A stretch of 64,000 nt of DNA from CADEDH01 sp965216205 (GTDB lineage: Bacteria; Actinomycetota; Acidimicrobiia; Acidimicrobiales; SZUA-35). The notes beneath the pieces were generated by a model. It did no database searches, was not told the origin of the DNA, and worked only from the letters and a program-made list of their open reading frames with translations. The position numbers were made by a program, and so were the translations under genes. This document shows, one piece after another, positions 9,249-17,388 of the stretch (position 1 is the first letter of the stretch; every line of letters starts with the position of its first letter). Where the stretch lies: assembly GCA_965216205.1 (NCBI GenBank), contig OZ244139.1:2232001-2296000 (forward strand), given 5' to 3'.

Positions 9249-9595
9249 CGTGTGAGCTGCGGAGCAGTTCACCTCGAGTTCGGCTTCGCCGAACCTCGCC
9301 GGCTGAACGGTGGAACCGGGTTCGAAAGCTGTCCTATGAGGTCCACGTCGTTCGGCTTCGGCTCACTTACGGAGTTTCGCCTCCGGCGAAGCGTCCTCGG
9401 CGAACGTCCTCTGCGAAACGCGCCTCCGCTGTGGTGGGTGATGGGCGAGGGTTGGCGTTTGGGTTCTGGCGGGTGGGGCGCCCGCGTCGATTCGTTCTGG
9501 CGGACCCAGGTGCCGGGATTGGGCGCCGCGTCCGCCGGAACGGGGTCGGGTGGGCGCGGTGTCCGCCGGAACGGGCCACTGGCCCAGGGCGTGCG
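9249..9595. repeat. intergenic region with short hairpin and direct repeats
   Basis: No convincing gene in these 347 bp. A perfect 7-bp hairpin GTTCGGC-TTC-GCCGAAC lies at 9278-9294, which could act as a T-less terminator for the tRNA. Degenerate copies of GGCGAA(G)CGTCCTC follow at about 9380-9415. A 15-bp direct repeat GTCCGCCGGAACGGG occurs at 9530-9544 and 9561-9575. Confidence 0.6.
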
Positions 9596-12067
9596 TCAGC
9601 TCGGGTCGAGGATCGAGTCGAGCTCGGTGATCGCGAGGTCGCAGAGCTCGGGCGCGCCCAGCTCGCCGCCGCCCTCGAAGGCGGGTCGAAACCCGTCGCC
9701 GAGCTCGTCCGCCAGGCGGGCGGTGAGCTCCTGGGCGAACGTCGAGCCGTGGGCGCGGTAGCCGAGCCCACGGCAACCCCCGAGGAGCAGGGCGGCGGGC
9801 TCTGGTCGACCCAGGTCGGCGAGGGCCCGGGCGGCGACCTCCCCATCGACCGGAACCGAGATCCACTGACCTCGACGCCGGTAGCTCGCCAAGCCCCGCC
9901 GGGCGCTCCGGGCCATCTCCATCGGGTCGTCCGTGTGCTGCATGGCCAGCGCTCGACTCGTCTGCGCCCCGAGCGCGAGCACGGTGAGCCCGCACGAGTC
10001 GGCGAACTTGATCAGCTCCTCGCACAACGGCACCGCACGCTCGTGGTCGCCCGCCTGGAGGGCCTCGTGGACGTCGGCGTGCAGGGCGAACGCCTCGGCG
10101 ATCGGCCCCGCCGACCGAGCGATCGCTCGGATCCGCTGCGAGCCATCGCCCGGGTCGAGCCCGGCGTTGGTGGCCAGGCGGTTGTAGATCGACGCCACGA
10201 CGAGCTCGTAGAGGCCCCCGCTGTCCCTGGTCACCGCATCGAGCTGGGCGTGGATCTGGCGGGCTCGCTCGTGATCGCTGCCCATCGCTGCCACCCAGAA
10301 GCTCGCCAGACCGAGCCCGATGCTCGCCTGGTCGCCGGTCAAGCCGTCCAGCAGCGCAGCGGCATCGTCGAGTCGCGATTGCCATGCCCGCAGGCGGGCC
10401 AGCCCGGCCCGGACCGCCGCCTCGCCGGGATGGGCTTCGCCAGCGGCATCGAGGACCGCCGATGCCCAATCGGCGTGCTCGAACCGTTGGGCCAGCTCGG
10501 CGTAGAGCGTCGTGGCGTCCAGGAGCTCCATCGCCTCGCCGAGGCGGTCCTCGGATCGGTCGTCGAGCGCGAAGGCGACGGCGGCGCGGTAGTTGTCCCA
10601 GTCGTCGGCGAAGCCTTCGAACGCCGTCTCGAAGTCGGTGCCCCACAGCCTCGCTTCGCGATCGACCGCCCGCGTCCGATAGTGGTGGAGGTGCGCCTGC
10701 TCGGTCTCGATCCGATTCTCGAGTCGAGCGGCGGCGAAGAGGCGGACCGATTCGAGCAGCCGGTAGGTCACCGCACCGTCGACGGTCTCGACCGTCACGA
10801 GCGAGCGGTCCGCCAGCTCGATCAGATGACGGACGGCGTGCACCTCCGACACACCGTCATCGAGGGAGGCGAGGGCCTTCGCCCCGTCGAGGTCGAACCG
10901 GCCGGCGAACACACTGAACCGGCCGAGCGTACGTTGCAGCCCCGGCTCGAGCCCGTCGTAGGAGGAGGCGATGGCTCGCTCCAGGGTCTCGTGGTGCGGA
11001 TCGAGCAGTCCAGGGCTCGAGAGCAACGCAAGCCGATCGTCGAGGAGCTGCGACAGTTGCTCCACCCCCAGGATCCTGGTGTGGGCGCCGGCCAGCTCGA
11101 GGGCGAGCGGCAGGTGGTCGAGCTTCTCGCAGAGATCGCGGACGTCGTCGGACGTTCGGTCGAGGGGCGCGCCGTGCTCATCGGCCCGGTCGGCGAAGAG
11201 CCGGGTCGCGGCGTCGGCGTCGAGGACCGGCACATCGACGACGCGCTCGCCCGACACACCGAGACGCTGTCGGCTCGTGGCGAGGATGGTCAGGGGGCCG
11301 CCCATGGCGACGAGCTCCACGGCCAGTCGGGCAACACCGTCGATCACGTGCTCGCAGTTGTCGAGGACGAGCAGACCGGCCCGATCCCGCAACGCAGCGA
11401 GGACGGACTCCTCGTTGGATCGGTCGGGAAGCCGCGGCTGACCGATGGCGTCGAGAACCGTCTGGCTCACCGACTCGCTGTTGCGGATGTTGGCGAAGCG
11501 GACCAGCCAGACCCCCGCCGGGAATCGCTCCGCCACACCGGGTGCAGCATGGAGCGCCAGGTGGGTCTTGCCGACACCGGCCGGTCCCGTCAAGGTGACC
11601 AGCCGCCCCGGCTCCAGTCTCGACGCCAGCTCGTCGAGCAGCGCCGACCGGCCGACGATCGGCTTCGAAGGGGGCGCGAGCTGCGCGGGATCGACCGGGC
11701 GGGGTGGCTCGACGATGACATCGGGCTCGTCGACCGCGCCGCCGTCGAGCGGTGCCACGAACTGGTACCCACGTCCGTGCACGGTCCGGATCACGGTCTG
11801 TCGGCGGCCGTCGTCGCCCACCGCCTGACGGGCCGACTTGATCCGGCTGGTCAGGGCCGACTCGCTGACGAACCGATCGCCCCAGACGGCGTCGAGGAGC
11901 TCCTCCTTCGCCACCACCCGATCACGATGGTCGAGCAGGTAGACGAGCACATCGAAGACCTGCGGCTCGACCGACATGACCTCGTCGCCGCGCCGCACCT
12001 CGAAGCGGCTGAGGTCGATCTCGACGTCGCCGAAGGCGTAGTTCGGTCCGCTGCCCTCCACTGGCAT
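9596..12067 (-). CDS. winged-helix transcriptional regulator with NB-ARC-type ATPase domain
   Basis: An 823-residue regulator. Residues 10-105 form an OmpR/PhoB-type winged helix, with the recognition-helix region and the wing 'RTVHGRGYQF'. A Pro-rich linker leads to an AP-ATPase/NB-ARC-like domain with Walker A GPAGVGKT at 161-168, a Walker B-like 'LLVLDNCEH', and a conserved 'LPLALELAGAH' block. The last 380 residues are helical and TPR-like. It is thus a STAND-class signal integrator resembling AfsR/SARP proteins, but the BTAD domain that follows the winged helix in true SARPs is absent. The start ATG has a TAGGCT hexamer 8 nt upstream. The target genes are unknown. Confidence 0.85.
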   Translation of the reverse strand: MPVEGSGPNYAFGDVEIDLSRFEVRRGDEVMSVEPQVFDVLVYLLDHRDRVVAKEELLDAVWGDRFVSESALTSRIKSARQAVGDDGRRQTVIRTVHGRGYQFVAPLDGGAVDEPDVIVEPPRPVDPAQLAPPSKPIVGRSALLDELASRLEPGRLVTLTGPAGVGKTHLALHAAPGVAERFPAGVWLVRFANIRNSESVSQTVLDAIGQPRLPDRSNEESVLAALRDRAGLLVLDNCEHVIDGVARLAVELVAMGGPLTILATSRQRLGVSGERVVDVPVLDADAATRLFADRADEHGAPLDRTSDDVRDLCEKLDHLPLALELAGAHTRILGVEQLSQLLDDRLALLSSPGLLDPHHETLERAIASSYDGLEPGLQRTLGRFSVFAGRFDLDGAKALASLDDGVSEVHAVRHLIELADRSLVTVETVDGAVTYRLLESVRLFAAARLENRIETEQAHLHHYRTRAVDREARLWGTDFETAFEGFADDWDNYRAAVAFALDDRSEDRLGEAMELLDATTLYAELAQRFEHADWASAVLDAAGEAHPGEAAVRAGLARLRAWQSRLDDAAALLDGLTGDQASIGLGLASFWVAAMGSDHERARQIHAQLDAVTRDSGGLYELVVASIYNRLATNAGLDPGDGSQRIRAIARSAGPIAEAFALHADVHEALQAGDHERAVPLCEELIKFADSCGLTVLALGAQTSRALAMQHTDDPMEMARSARRGLASYRRRGQWISVPVDGEVAARALADLGRPEPAALLLGGCRGLGYRAHGSTFAQELTARLADELGDGFRPAFEGGGELGAPELCDLAITELDSILDPS

Positions 12068-12075
12068 CGGCTGCG

Positions 12076-12081
12076 AGCCTA
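12076..12081 (-). promoter_or_regulatory. putative -10 hexamer, winged-helix/NB-ARC gene
   Basis: TAGGCT on the minus strand ends 8 nt before the ATG at 12067; there is no ribosome-binding site in the gap. Confidence 0.4.
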
Positions 12082-12158
12082 GTGGGCCAGGCGTTCCTGG
12101 TCAGAAGCTCGAAGCGAGCGCTGGACGCCCAGTTCCACGCGGTCCTGTCGTCGATGGC

Positions 12159-12581
12159 TCAGCGGGCGAGCCGGTCGAGCAGCTTGGAGAGGAGCTTCCG
12201 GTCGCTCGCCGACAGGCCCTGGAGGACGTCCAGTCCGTCGAGCGAGTCGTTGACCACGCCCGAGGCGTCGGCCACCAACTCGATGCCGGCCGGCGTGAGG
12301 GAGGCGAGCGACCGTCTCGCGTCGCGTTCGTCCTTCTTGGTCTCGACGAATCCCAGCCGTTCCAGCGGCTTGAGCGCCCGGGTGACCCCCGACGGCGTCA
12401 GGCCGATGTCATCGGCCAGTTCGACGCGGGTGGCCGTGGCTCTCGCGTGCGAGCGGAGCGCGTCCAGCAGCTGGAATTCACTGAACGAGATGCCCTTGAT
12501 GTCCGACAGCGATCTGTCGAGCCGTTTCGTGATGTTCGTCGCAGCGGCGAGTAGCTCGACAACCAACGCATCCATTCCCAT
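12159..12581 (-). CDS. MarR-family transcriptional regulator
   Basis: A 140-residue winged-helix protein with MarR topology: N-terminal dimerisation helix, recognition helix 'LTPSGVTRALKPLERLGFVE', and a wing containing the conserved D-x-R 'ERDARRSLASLTPAG'. MarR dimers repress by binding palindromes and are released by small aromatic ligands or oxidants. A perfect 18-bp palindrome abuts its own promoter, so autoregulation is very likely. The divergent thiolase gene, 121 bp away, is the obvious second target. Confidence 0.9.
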   Translation of the reverse strand: MGMDALVVELLAAATNITKRLDRSLSDIKGISFSEFQLLDALRSHARATATRVELADDIGLTPSGVTRALKPLERLGFVETKKDERDARRSLASLTPAGIELVADASGVVNDSLDGLDVLQGLSASDRKLLSKLLDRLAR

Positions 12582-12587
12582 GCTGAC

Positions 12588-12593
12588 ATGGTA
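12588..12593 (-). promoter_or_regulatory. putative -10 hexamer, leaderless marR
   Basis: TACCAT on the minus strand ends 6 nt before the ATG at 12581. Its first two bases overlap the end of the MarR-type palindrome. Confidence 0.5.
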
Positions 12594-12609
12594 CGTGATC
12601 GATCACGTA
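12592..12609. promoter_or_regulatory. 18-bp palindromic operator for the MarR regulator
   Basis: TACGTGATCGATCACGTA is a perfect palindrome between marR and the divergent thiolase gene. It begins 11 bp before the marR ATG and overlaps that gene's -10 hexamer, which is the expected place for repressor binding. Confidence 0.7.
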
Positions 12610-12690
12610 GTGGTCAGTCTATTTGCGGGAGCGCGCACGCCGTGCCGTTGGTGAAGTCCGCAGAGCTGGGACCGGATGGGGCGGCATCAC

Positions 12691-12696
12691 TAGTCT
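12691..12696 (+). promoter_or_regulatory. putative -10 hexamer, leaderless thiolase gene
   Basis: TAGTCT ends 6 nt before the ATG at 12703; there is no Shine-Dalgarno sequence. Confidence 0.5.
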
Positions 12697-12702
12697 GCTC
12701 TC

Positions 12703-13929
12703 ATGCGAGGTCGAGGCGCGATAGTCGGAATCGGTGAGCTCGAGCCGGTCCGCAACACCGAGGGCGAGACGACGCTGAGCCTGATGGCGAAGGCGGCGCT
12801 GGCGGCCATCGATGATGCCGGGCTGACCCTCGCCGACATCGACGGCATGCTCGTGCACCCGATCGGGGGCGTCTCGATGCTGGCGCCCTCCACGGTGCTC
12901 GAGTTCATGGGGACCGAGGTGGACTTCGCCGAGGTCGTCGACCTCGGCGGTGCCAGTGGCGCGGGGATGGTCTGGCGGGCGGTCGCCGCGATCGAGGCCG
13001 GGATGTGCCAGGCCTGCGTTTGCATCACCGGCGCATCCCGCCGCAGGCGCACGCCGCGCCCAGCGGGGAGCGGCGCCGACCGGGCGACCGACCGTGGCGC
13101 AGCGAAGGCGGCGGGAAAGAAGGTCGGCGGGTGGAACATCCCCGACCGGTCGCCGGCGGCTGAGTTCGAGGTGCCCTTCGGCAACGTCGGGGCGAACGTC
13201 GGCTATGCCATGATCGCCAACCGCTACCTCCACGAGTACGACGCCACGCCCGAGCAGTTGGCCAAGGTGGCCGTCCACCAGCGCGACAACGCCTGCCGCA
13301 ACCCGGCGGCCATCTTCCACGACCAGCCGATAACGGTCGACGACGTCCTCGCCTCGCCGATGATCGCCGACCCCCTCCATCTCCTCGAGATCGTGATGCC
13401 GGCCGGCGGGGCGGCCGCCGTCGTGGTCGTCGGTCCGGAACTGGCGAGGAGCCTCGACCGACCCGCCGCATGGCTGCTCGGCGCCGGCGAGAAGGTGACC
13501 CACAAGTCGATCACCTATGCGCCGAGCCTCACCGACACGGCCATCCAGGCATCGGCCGCCCGGGCCTTCGCCCAAGCCGGTGTCGGGCCCGACCGGGTCG
13601 GGCTCGCCTCGGTCTACGACTGCTACACGATCACGGTGCTGCTGACCCTCGAGGACTCGGGGTTCTGTCCCAAGGGAGCGGGCGGCCGGTTCATCGACGA
13701 TCACGACCTGCGATGGAACGGCGACTTCCCGGTCAACACCCACGGCGGCCAGCTCTCCTTCGGGCAAGCGGGCATCGCCGGCGGGATGAGTCACGTCACC
13801 GAAGCCGCCCGCCAGATCATGGGCCGAGCTGACGACCGTCAGATCGCCGACCTCGATCTGGCGTTCGTGAACGGCAACGGCGGGATCCTGTCCGAACAGG
13901 TCAGCCTGGTGCTCGGCGCCGAAGCGTGA
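12703..13929 (+). CDS. thiolase-fold protein (SCP2/lipid-transfer type)
   Basis: A 408-residue thiolase-superfamily protein. The N-terminus 'IVGIGELEPVR', the internal 'DGMLVHP' and the glycine-rich 'DLGGASGAG' segment, together with the C-terminal 'GNGGILSEQ', resemble the SCP-x/acetyl-CoA acetyltransferase-like subgroup. Members often work with a DUF35 OB-fold partner in side-chain or aromatic acid degradation. The usual catalytic Cys is not evident at the Gly-rich turn, so a binding or retro-aldol role rather than classical thiolysis is possible. A 34-bp gap to the amidohydrolase suggests one transcript, and the MarR operator upstream suggests induction. Confidence 0.82.
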   Translation: MRGRGAIVGIGELEPVRNTEGETTLSLMAKAALAAIDDAGLTLADIDGMLVHPIGGVSMLAPSTVLEFMGTEVDFAEVVDLGGASGAGMVWRAVAAIEAGMCQACVCITGASRRRRTPRPAGSGADRATDRGAAKAAGKKVGGWNIPDRSPAAEFEVPFGNVGANVGYAMIANRYLHEYDATPEQLAKVAVHQRDNACRNPAAIFHDQPITVDDVLASPMIADPLHLLEIVMPAGGAAAVVVVGPELARSLDRPAAWLLGAGEKVTHKSITYAPSLTDTAIQASAARAFAQAGVGPDRVGLASVYDCYTITVLLTLEDSGFCPKGAGGRFIDDHDLRWNGDFPVNTHGGQLSFGQAGIAGGMSHVTEAARQIMGRADDRQIADLDLAFVNGNGGILSEQVSLVLGAEA

Positions 13930-13963
13930 CCTCCGATCTTCCATCAACGTCCCTGGAGCGACA

Positions 13964-15208
13964 ATGGCAACCACGATTCCCGAGCCCGACGTGCACAACG
14001 AATGGCGGCTCGCCACCCCCGGCGCCGACGGATGGGTCCGTTCGGCCCGCCCCGACGCCGACGACAAGTTCTTCATGGTGTCGGCCGACGGGCACGTCCA
14101 GGAGCCGCGCACCATCTTCAAGGACCGTCTGCCCGAGGAGTACCACGACCGGCTGCCGACCGTGGTCGTCGGCCGGGACAAGAAGACCCAGTTCCAGAAG
14201 ACGGAGGGATTCCGGCCGGCCAAGCTGAACTGGGTCAATCCGCTCGAGGGTCACGAGAGGCTGCGGTACGAATCGGGCCGTCGACCGGAGGAGCGGGCGG
14301 CCGAGCTGGCTGTCGATGGTGTCGACGCCGAGACCCTCTTCCCCAACGTCGGGCTGGCGATGTGGGCCACTCGGGATGCCGAGTTCTCCCAGATGATGTG
14401 CAGGGTGTGGAACGACTGGGCATGGGAGAGCTACGGGCCCCACAACGACCGCCTGGCGCCGATGGCCTGCGTCGCGCCAGCGGCAACCGAGGCGGCGATC
14501 GCTGAGATCCAACGGTGTGCCGACCTCGGTTTCAAGGGCATCTGCCTGCCGTGCAAGCCGGTGTTCGGGGCGCCCGACGTCGACGACCTCAACTACAACC
14601 TGCGAGAGCTCGAACCGCTCTGGGACTGCATCGAGGACGTGGAGCTTCCGGTGACGTTCCACGTGTCGACCGGACGCGACCCTCGAACCGCCCGCAGCCA
14701 GGGTGGGGCGGTCATCAACTATGCGGTCCACTCCCTCGCCCCGACGATGGAGCCACTGGTGAACATCTGCGCCTCGGGGGTGGCCGAGCGACACCCGAAA
14801 CTCCGGTTCGGCGCCGTCGAAGCAGGGATCGGATGGGTCGCATGGATGCTCGATGCGATGGACGAGGCCTACCTCAAGCATCACATGTGGGTTCGACCCA
14901 AGCTCGATCTGCTCCCGAGTGACTACTTCCGGCGGCAGGGGTTCGCCACCTTCCAGGAGGACCGGGCAGGGCTCGCCCTGGCCCGGGAGTTCGACCTGGT
15001 CGACAACTTCCTGTGGGCGAACGACTTCCCGCACCACGAGGGCTCGTGGCCCTACTCGGCGCAGGCCATCGAGCGGCAGATGGGCCACCTCGACGACGGC
15101 GAGCGAGCGAAGATCCTCGGCCTCAACGCAGCCAGGATCTTCGGCTTCGACATCCCCGACCGCTACCTCCACCACGAGGACGCAGCCGCGATCAACGCCG
15201 GGACCTGA
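13964..15208 (+). CDS. amidohydrolase-2 family metal-dependent hydrolase/decarboxylase
   Basis: A 414-residue TIM-barrel protein of the amidohydrolase_2 (ACMSD-like) family. The N-terminal 'SADGHVQEP' is the modified metal-binding D-x-H segment, a mid-protein His in 'VTFHVSTG' and the C-terminal 'WANDFPHHEGSWP' supply further ligands. Relatives hydrolyse or decarboxylate ring-derived acids. A GGAG ribosome-binding site precedes the ATG. Its partner thiolase gene sits 34 bp upstream, so the pair is probably a small MarR-controlled catabolic operon; the substrate is unknown. Confidence 0.85.
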   Translation: MATTIPEPDVHNEWRLATPGADGWVRSARPDADDKFFMVSADGHVQEPRTIFKDRLPEEYHDRLPTVVVGRDKKTQFQKTEGFRPAKLNWVNPLEGHERLRYESGRRPEERAAELAVDGVDAETLFPNVGLAMWATRDAEFSQMMCRVWNDWAWESYGPHNDRLAPMACVAPAATEAAIAEIQRCADLGFKGICLPCKPVFGAPDVDDLNYNLRELEPLWDCIEDVELPVTFHVSTGRDPRTARSQGGAVINYAVHSLAPTMEPLVNICASGVAERHPKLRFGAVEAGIGWVAWMLDAMDEAYLKHHMWVRPKLDLLPSDYFRRQGFATFQEDRAGLALAREFDLVDNFLWANDFPHHEGSWPYSAQAIERQMGHLDDGERAKILGLNAARIFGFDIPDRYLHHEDAAAINAGT

Positions 15209-15303
15209 GCGTCTCGCTCCGACGCTGATCGGACCACCGCTGCGGCCGCCCGCCGCGGTGAGAAGGTCGCAGCGGTCGCTGTCACGCGAGGCTGCGCGGT
15301 CGC

Positions 15304-15309
15304 TAGCGT
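15304..15309 (+). promoter_or_regulatory. putative -10 hexamer, leaderless MBL gene
   Basis: TAGCGT ends 7 nt before the GTG at 15317, supporting that start. Confidence 0.5.
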
Positions 15310-15316
15310 TCCGGAC

Positions 15317-16063
15317 GTGCGGGACCTCGTCGTCGAGAAGGTGGTGGAGGGGGTCTGGTGCCTCCGCAGGCGTTCGTACGCGACGTGCAGTTACCTGGTG
15401 GCTCGGGCGGACGGCCTCGTGCTCGTCGACACCGGCATGGACAGCGACGCCGGCGATGTCGCAGCCGGTCTGCGGGCCGCCGACGGCGACTGGTCCGACA
15501 TCAGGGCGATCGTGGTCACCCACTGGCACAACGATCATGCCGCAGGCGCGGCGGTGGCCCAGCAGCGATCGGGGGCGCCGGTCTACTGCGGCCGGGCCGA
15601 GGTGCCGTTCGTCCGGCGGGCCAGCCGACGCCCCGGCGTGCTCGGCGCGATCGGCGATCGGTGGCCGGAGCGAGGCCCGCTGGTGCTGGCCAAGGGCGTC
15701 CTGACGAATGCGCCACGTCGAGCGGTCGACGAGCCGTCGACGATCGACGACGGTGACGAGGTGGCGGGTCTGGAGATCGTCGTCACCCCCGGTCATACGG
15801 CAGGTCACCTCTCGGTCTGGGATCCCTCGGCGAGGACGTTGTTCAGCGGCGACGGCCTGGCGGTCGTCGGAGGCGAGATCCGCCGAATGGCACGAGCGGT
15901 CACGCCAGATCGGGAGGCGGCCGGGCGCTCGATGCGCCGGCTCCTCGATCTCGAGCCGGTTGTGGTGTGCCCCGGGCATCGCCGGCCGATGTCGGTGACG
16001 GCCGGGGACCTGGCGGCGGCTCGGCGGGCCCTCGATCACGAGCGGTGGCCCCACCTCGGATGA
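15317..16063 (+). CDS. metallo-beta-lactamase-fold hydrolase
   Basis: A 248-residue MBL-fold protein with the full zinc-site set: THWHNDHAAG (HxHxDH), GHTAGH, FSGDGL and CPGH. This is the glyoxalase II-like arrangement for thioester or lactone hydrolysis; the substrate cannot be read from sequence. The start is GTG. It follows the amidohydrolase by 108 bp and has its own promoter hexamer, so it is probably separately transcribed. Confidence 0.88.
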   Translation: MRDLVVEKVVEGVWCLRRRSYATCSYLVARADGLVLVDTGMDSDAGDVAAGLRAADGDWSDIRAIVVTHWHNDHAAGAAVAQQRSGAPVYCGRAEVPFVRRASRRPGVLGAIGDRWPERGPLVLAKGVLTNAPRRAVDEPSTIDDGDEVAGLEIVVTPGHTAGHLSVWDPSARTLFSGDGLAVVGGEIRRMARAVTPDREAAGRSMRRLLDLEPVVVCPGHRRPMSVTAGDLAAARRALDHERWPHLG

Positions 16064-16114
16064 GCCGGCCGCCAGAATGAGCAGAGCAATGGATGATCTG
16101 AGAGGAAGATCTGG

Positions 16115-16585
16115 ATGACCGACAACGACCCATCGGCGACGCGACCGACGGAGGCGCTCGCCCAGGACGCGAGCAGCGCTGGTCGGCCCGCGGTGCTGTT
16201 TCTCTGCGTGCACAACGCCGGTCGGTCCCAGATGGCGGCCGGGTTCCTCCGCCACCTCGCTGACGGCGAGATCGACGTCTTCTCCGGCGGATCCGATCCC
16301 GGGCCTCAGCAGAACCTGACGGTGATCGACGCCATGGCCGAGGTCGGCGTCGACATCGCCACGGAGTACCCGAAACCGTGGACCGACGAGATTGCCCGCG
16401 CCGCCGATGTCATCATCACGATGGGCTGTGGCGACACCTGTCCCGTGTTTCCCGGTACGCGCTACGAGGACTGGGAGCTCGACGATCCCGCCGGTCAGCC
16501 GATCGACACCGTCCGCGCCATCCGCGACGACATTCGCCGACGGGTCGAAGCGCTCATCGCCAGCCTGGAGCGCAGCTCAGCATGA
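16115..16585 (+). CDS. arsC: thioredoxin-type arsenate reductase ArsC
   Basis: A 156-residue low-molecular-weight-phosphatase-fold ArsC. The active-site P-loop is C31-VHNAGRS, and the resolving pair lies at C105 and C109 in 'MGCGDTCPVFPG', as in thioredoxin-dependent actinobacterial/Bacillus ArsC. It reduces As(V) to As(III). A GAGAGGAAG ribosome-binding site precedes the ATG. The stop overlaps the aquaporin ATG by four bases, so both are co-translated. Confidence 0.93.
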   Translation: MTDNDPSATRPTEALAQDASSAGRPAVLFLCVHNAGRSQMAAGFLRHLADGEIDVFSGGSDPGPQQNLTVIDAMAEVGVDIATEYPKPWTDEIARAADVIITMGCGDTCPVFPGTRYEDWELDDPAGQPIDTVRAIRDDIRRRVEALIASLERSSA

Positions 16586-17340
16586 CCGCCACCGAATCAG
16601 ACGCCGCGGTCTCGACACGGCGGCCGTCCATCGACCGACGGGCGGTGACCGCCGAGTTCATCGGGACCGCGTTCCTGCTGATCGGCGTCGTCGGGAGCGG
16701 AATCATGGCCGAGACGCTGACCGACGACGTCGGCCTCCAGCTCTTCCAGAACGCGTTCGCCACCGCCGGCATCCTGGTCGCCCTGATCCTCGCGCTCGGT
16801 CCGGCATCTGGCGCCCACTTCAATCCGGCGGTGACCCTCGCCGATCGCTGGTTCGGCGGGATCGACACACCGACCGCCGTCGCGTACGTGGTCGCGCAGG
16901 TCAGCGGCGGCATCCTCGGCGTGATCCTGGCGAACGCGATGTTCGACCTCGACCTGGTCGCGTGGTCCACCAAGGATCGGTCGGCGGGTCACCTCGTGCT
17001 GGCCGAGGTGATCGCCACGTTCGGCCTCCTCCTGGTGATCTTCGGCGTGGTCCGCGCCGGTCGGGCCTCCGTGGCCGCGTTCACCGTCGGCGCCTACATC
17101 GGCGGCGCGTACTACTTCACCTCGTCGACGAGCTTCGCCAACCCCGCCGTCACCGTCGCCCGAGCGTTCTCCGACACGTTCGCCGGCATCGAACCCGGTT
17201 CGGTCGCTCCGTTCGTGATCGCCCAGCTCGTCGGTACGGCGGTGGCGATCGCGGCGACCCGCTTCCTGTATCCCGACACCGCCGACTACGCCGACAGCGT
17301 GGTCGTGCCCCACAGCGACCAGGCCACAGACGGCGGGTGA
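16582..17340 (+). CDS. aquaporin (MIP family), probable arsenite channel
   Basis: A 252-residue integral membrane protein with six hydrophobic segments and both pore NPA boxes (residues 81-83 and 187-189). The second box is followed by ARAFSDTFAG, with the pore Arg. Because it is translationally coupled to arsC, the likely role is downhill exit of the As(III) made by ArsC, as described for AqpS-type systems in rhizobia. No arsR, arsB or acr3 is adjacent, so this may be a two-gene arsenic module. Confidence 0.9.
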   Translation: MTATESDAAVSTRRPSIDRRAVTAEFIGTAFLLIGVVGSGIMAETLTDDVGLQLFQNAFATAGILVALILALGPASGAHFNPAVTLADRWFGGIDTPTAVAYVVAQVSGGILGVILANAMFDLDLVAWSTKDRSAGHLVLAEVIATFGLLLVIFGVVRAGRASVAAFTVGAYIGGAYYFTSSTSFANPAVTVARAFSDTFAGIEPGSVAPFVIAQLVGTAVAIAATRFLYPDTADYADSVVVPHSDQATDGG

Positions 17341-17388
17341 TCAACACCCGGAGCGGCGCCGGGAGCCACGGTCACCCCGCCGGTCGAT

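Noticed and set aside
9175..9595. Prophage or genomic island at tRNA-Val
   Set aside because: No integrase, no repeat of the tRNA 3' end, and the following genes are typical chromosomal regulators.
9596..12067. Classification as a SARP antibiotic regulator
   Set aside because: The BTAD domain that must follow the winged helix in SARPs is absent; the helix is followed by a linker and NB-ARC domain.
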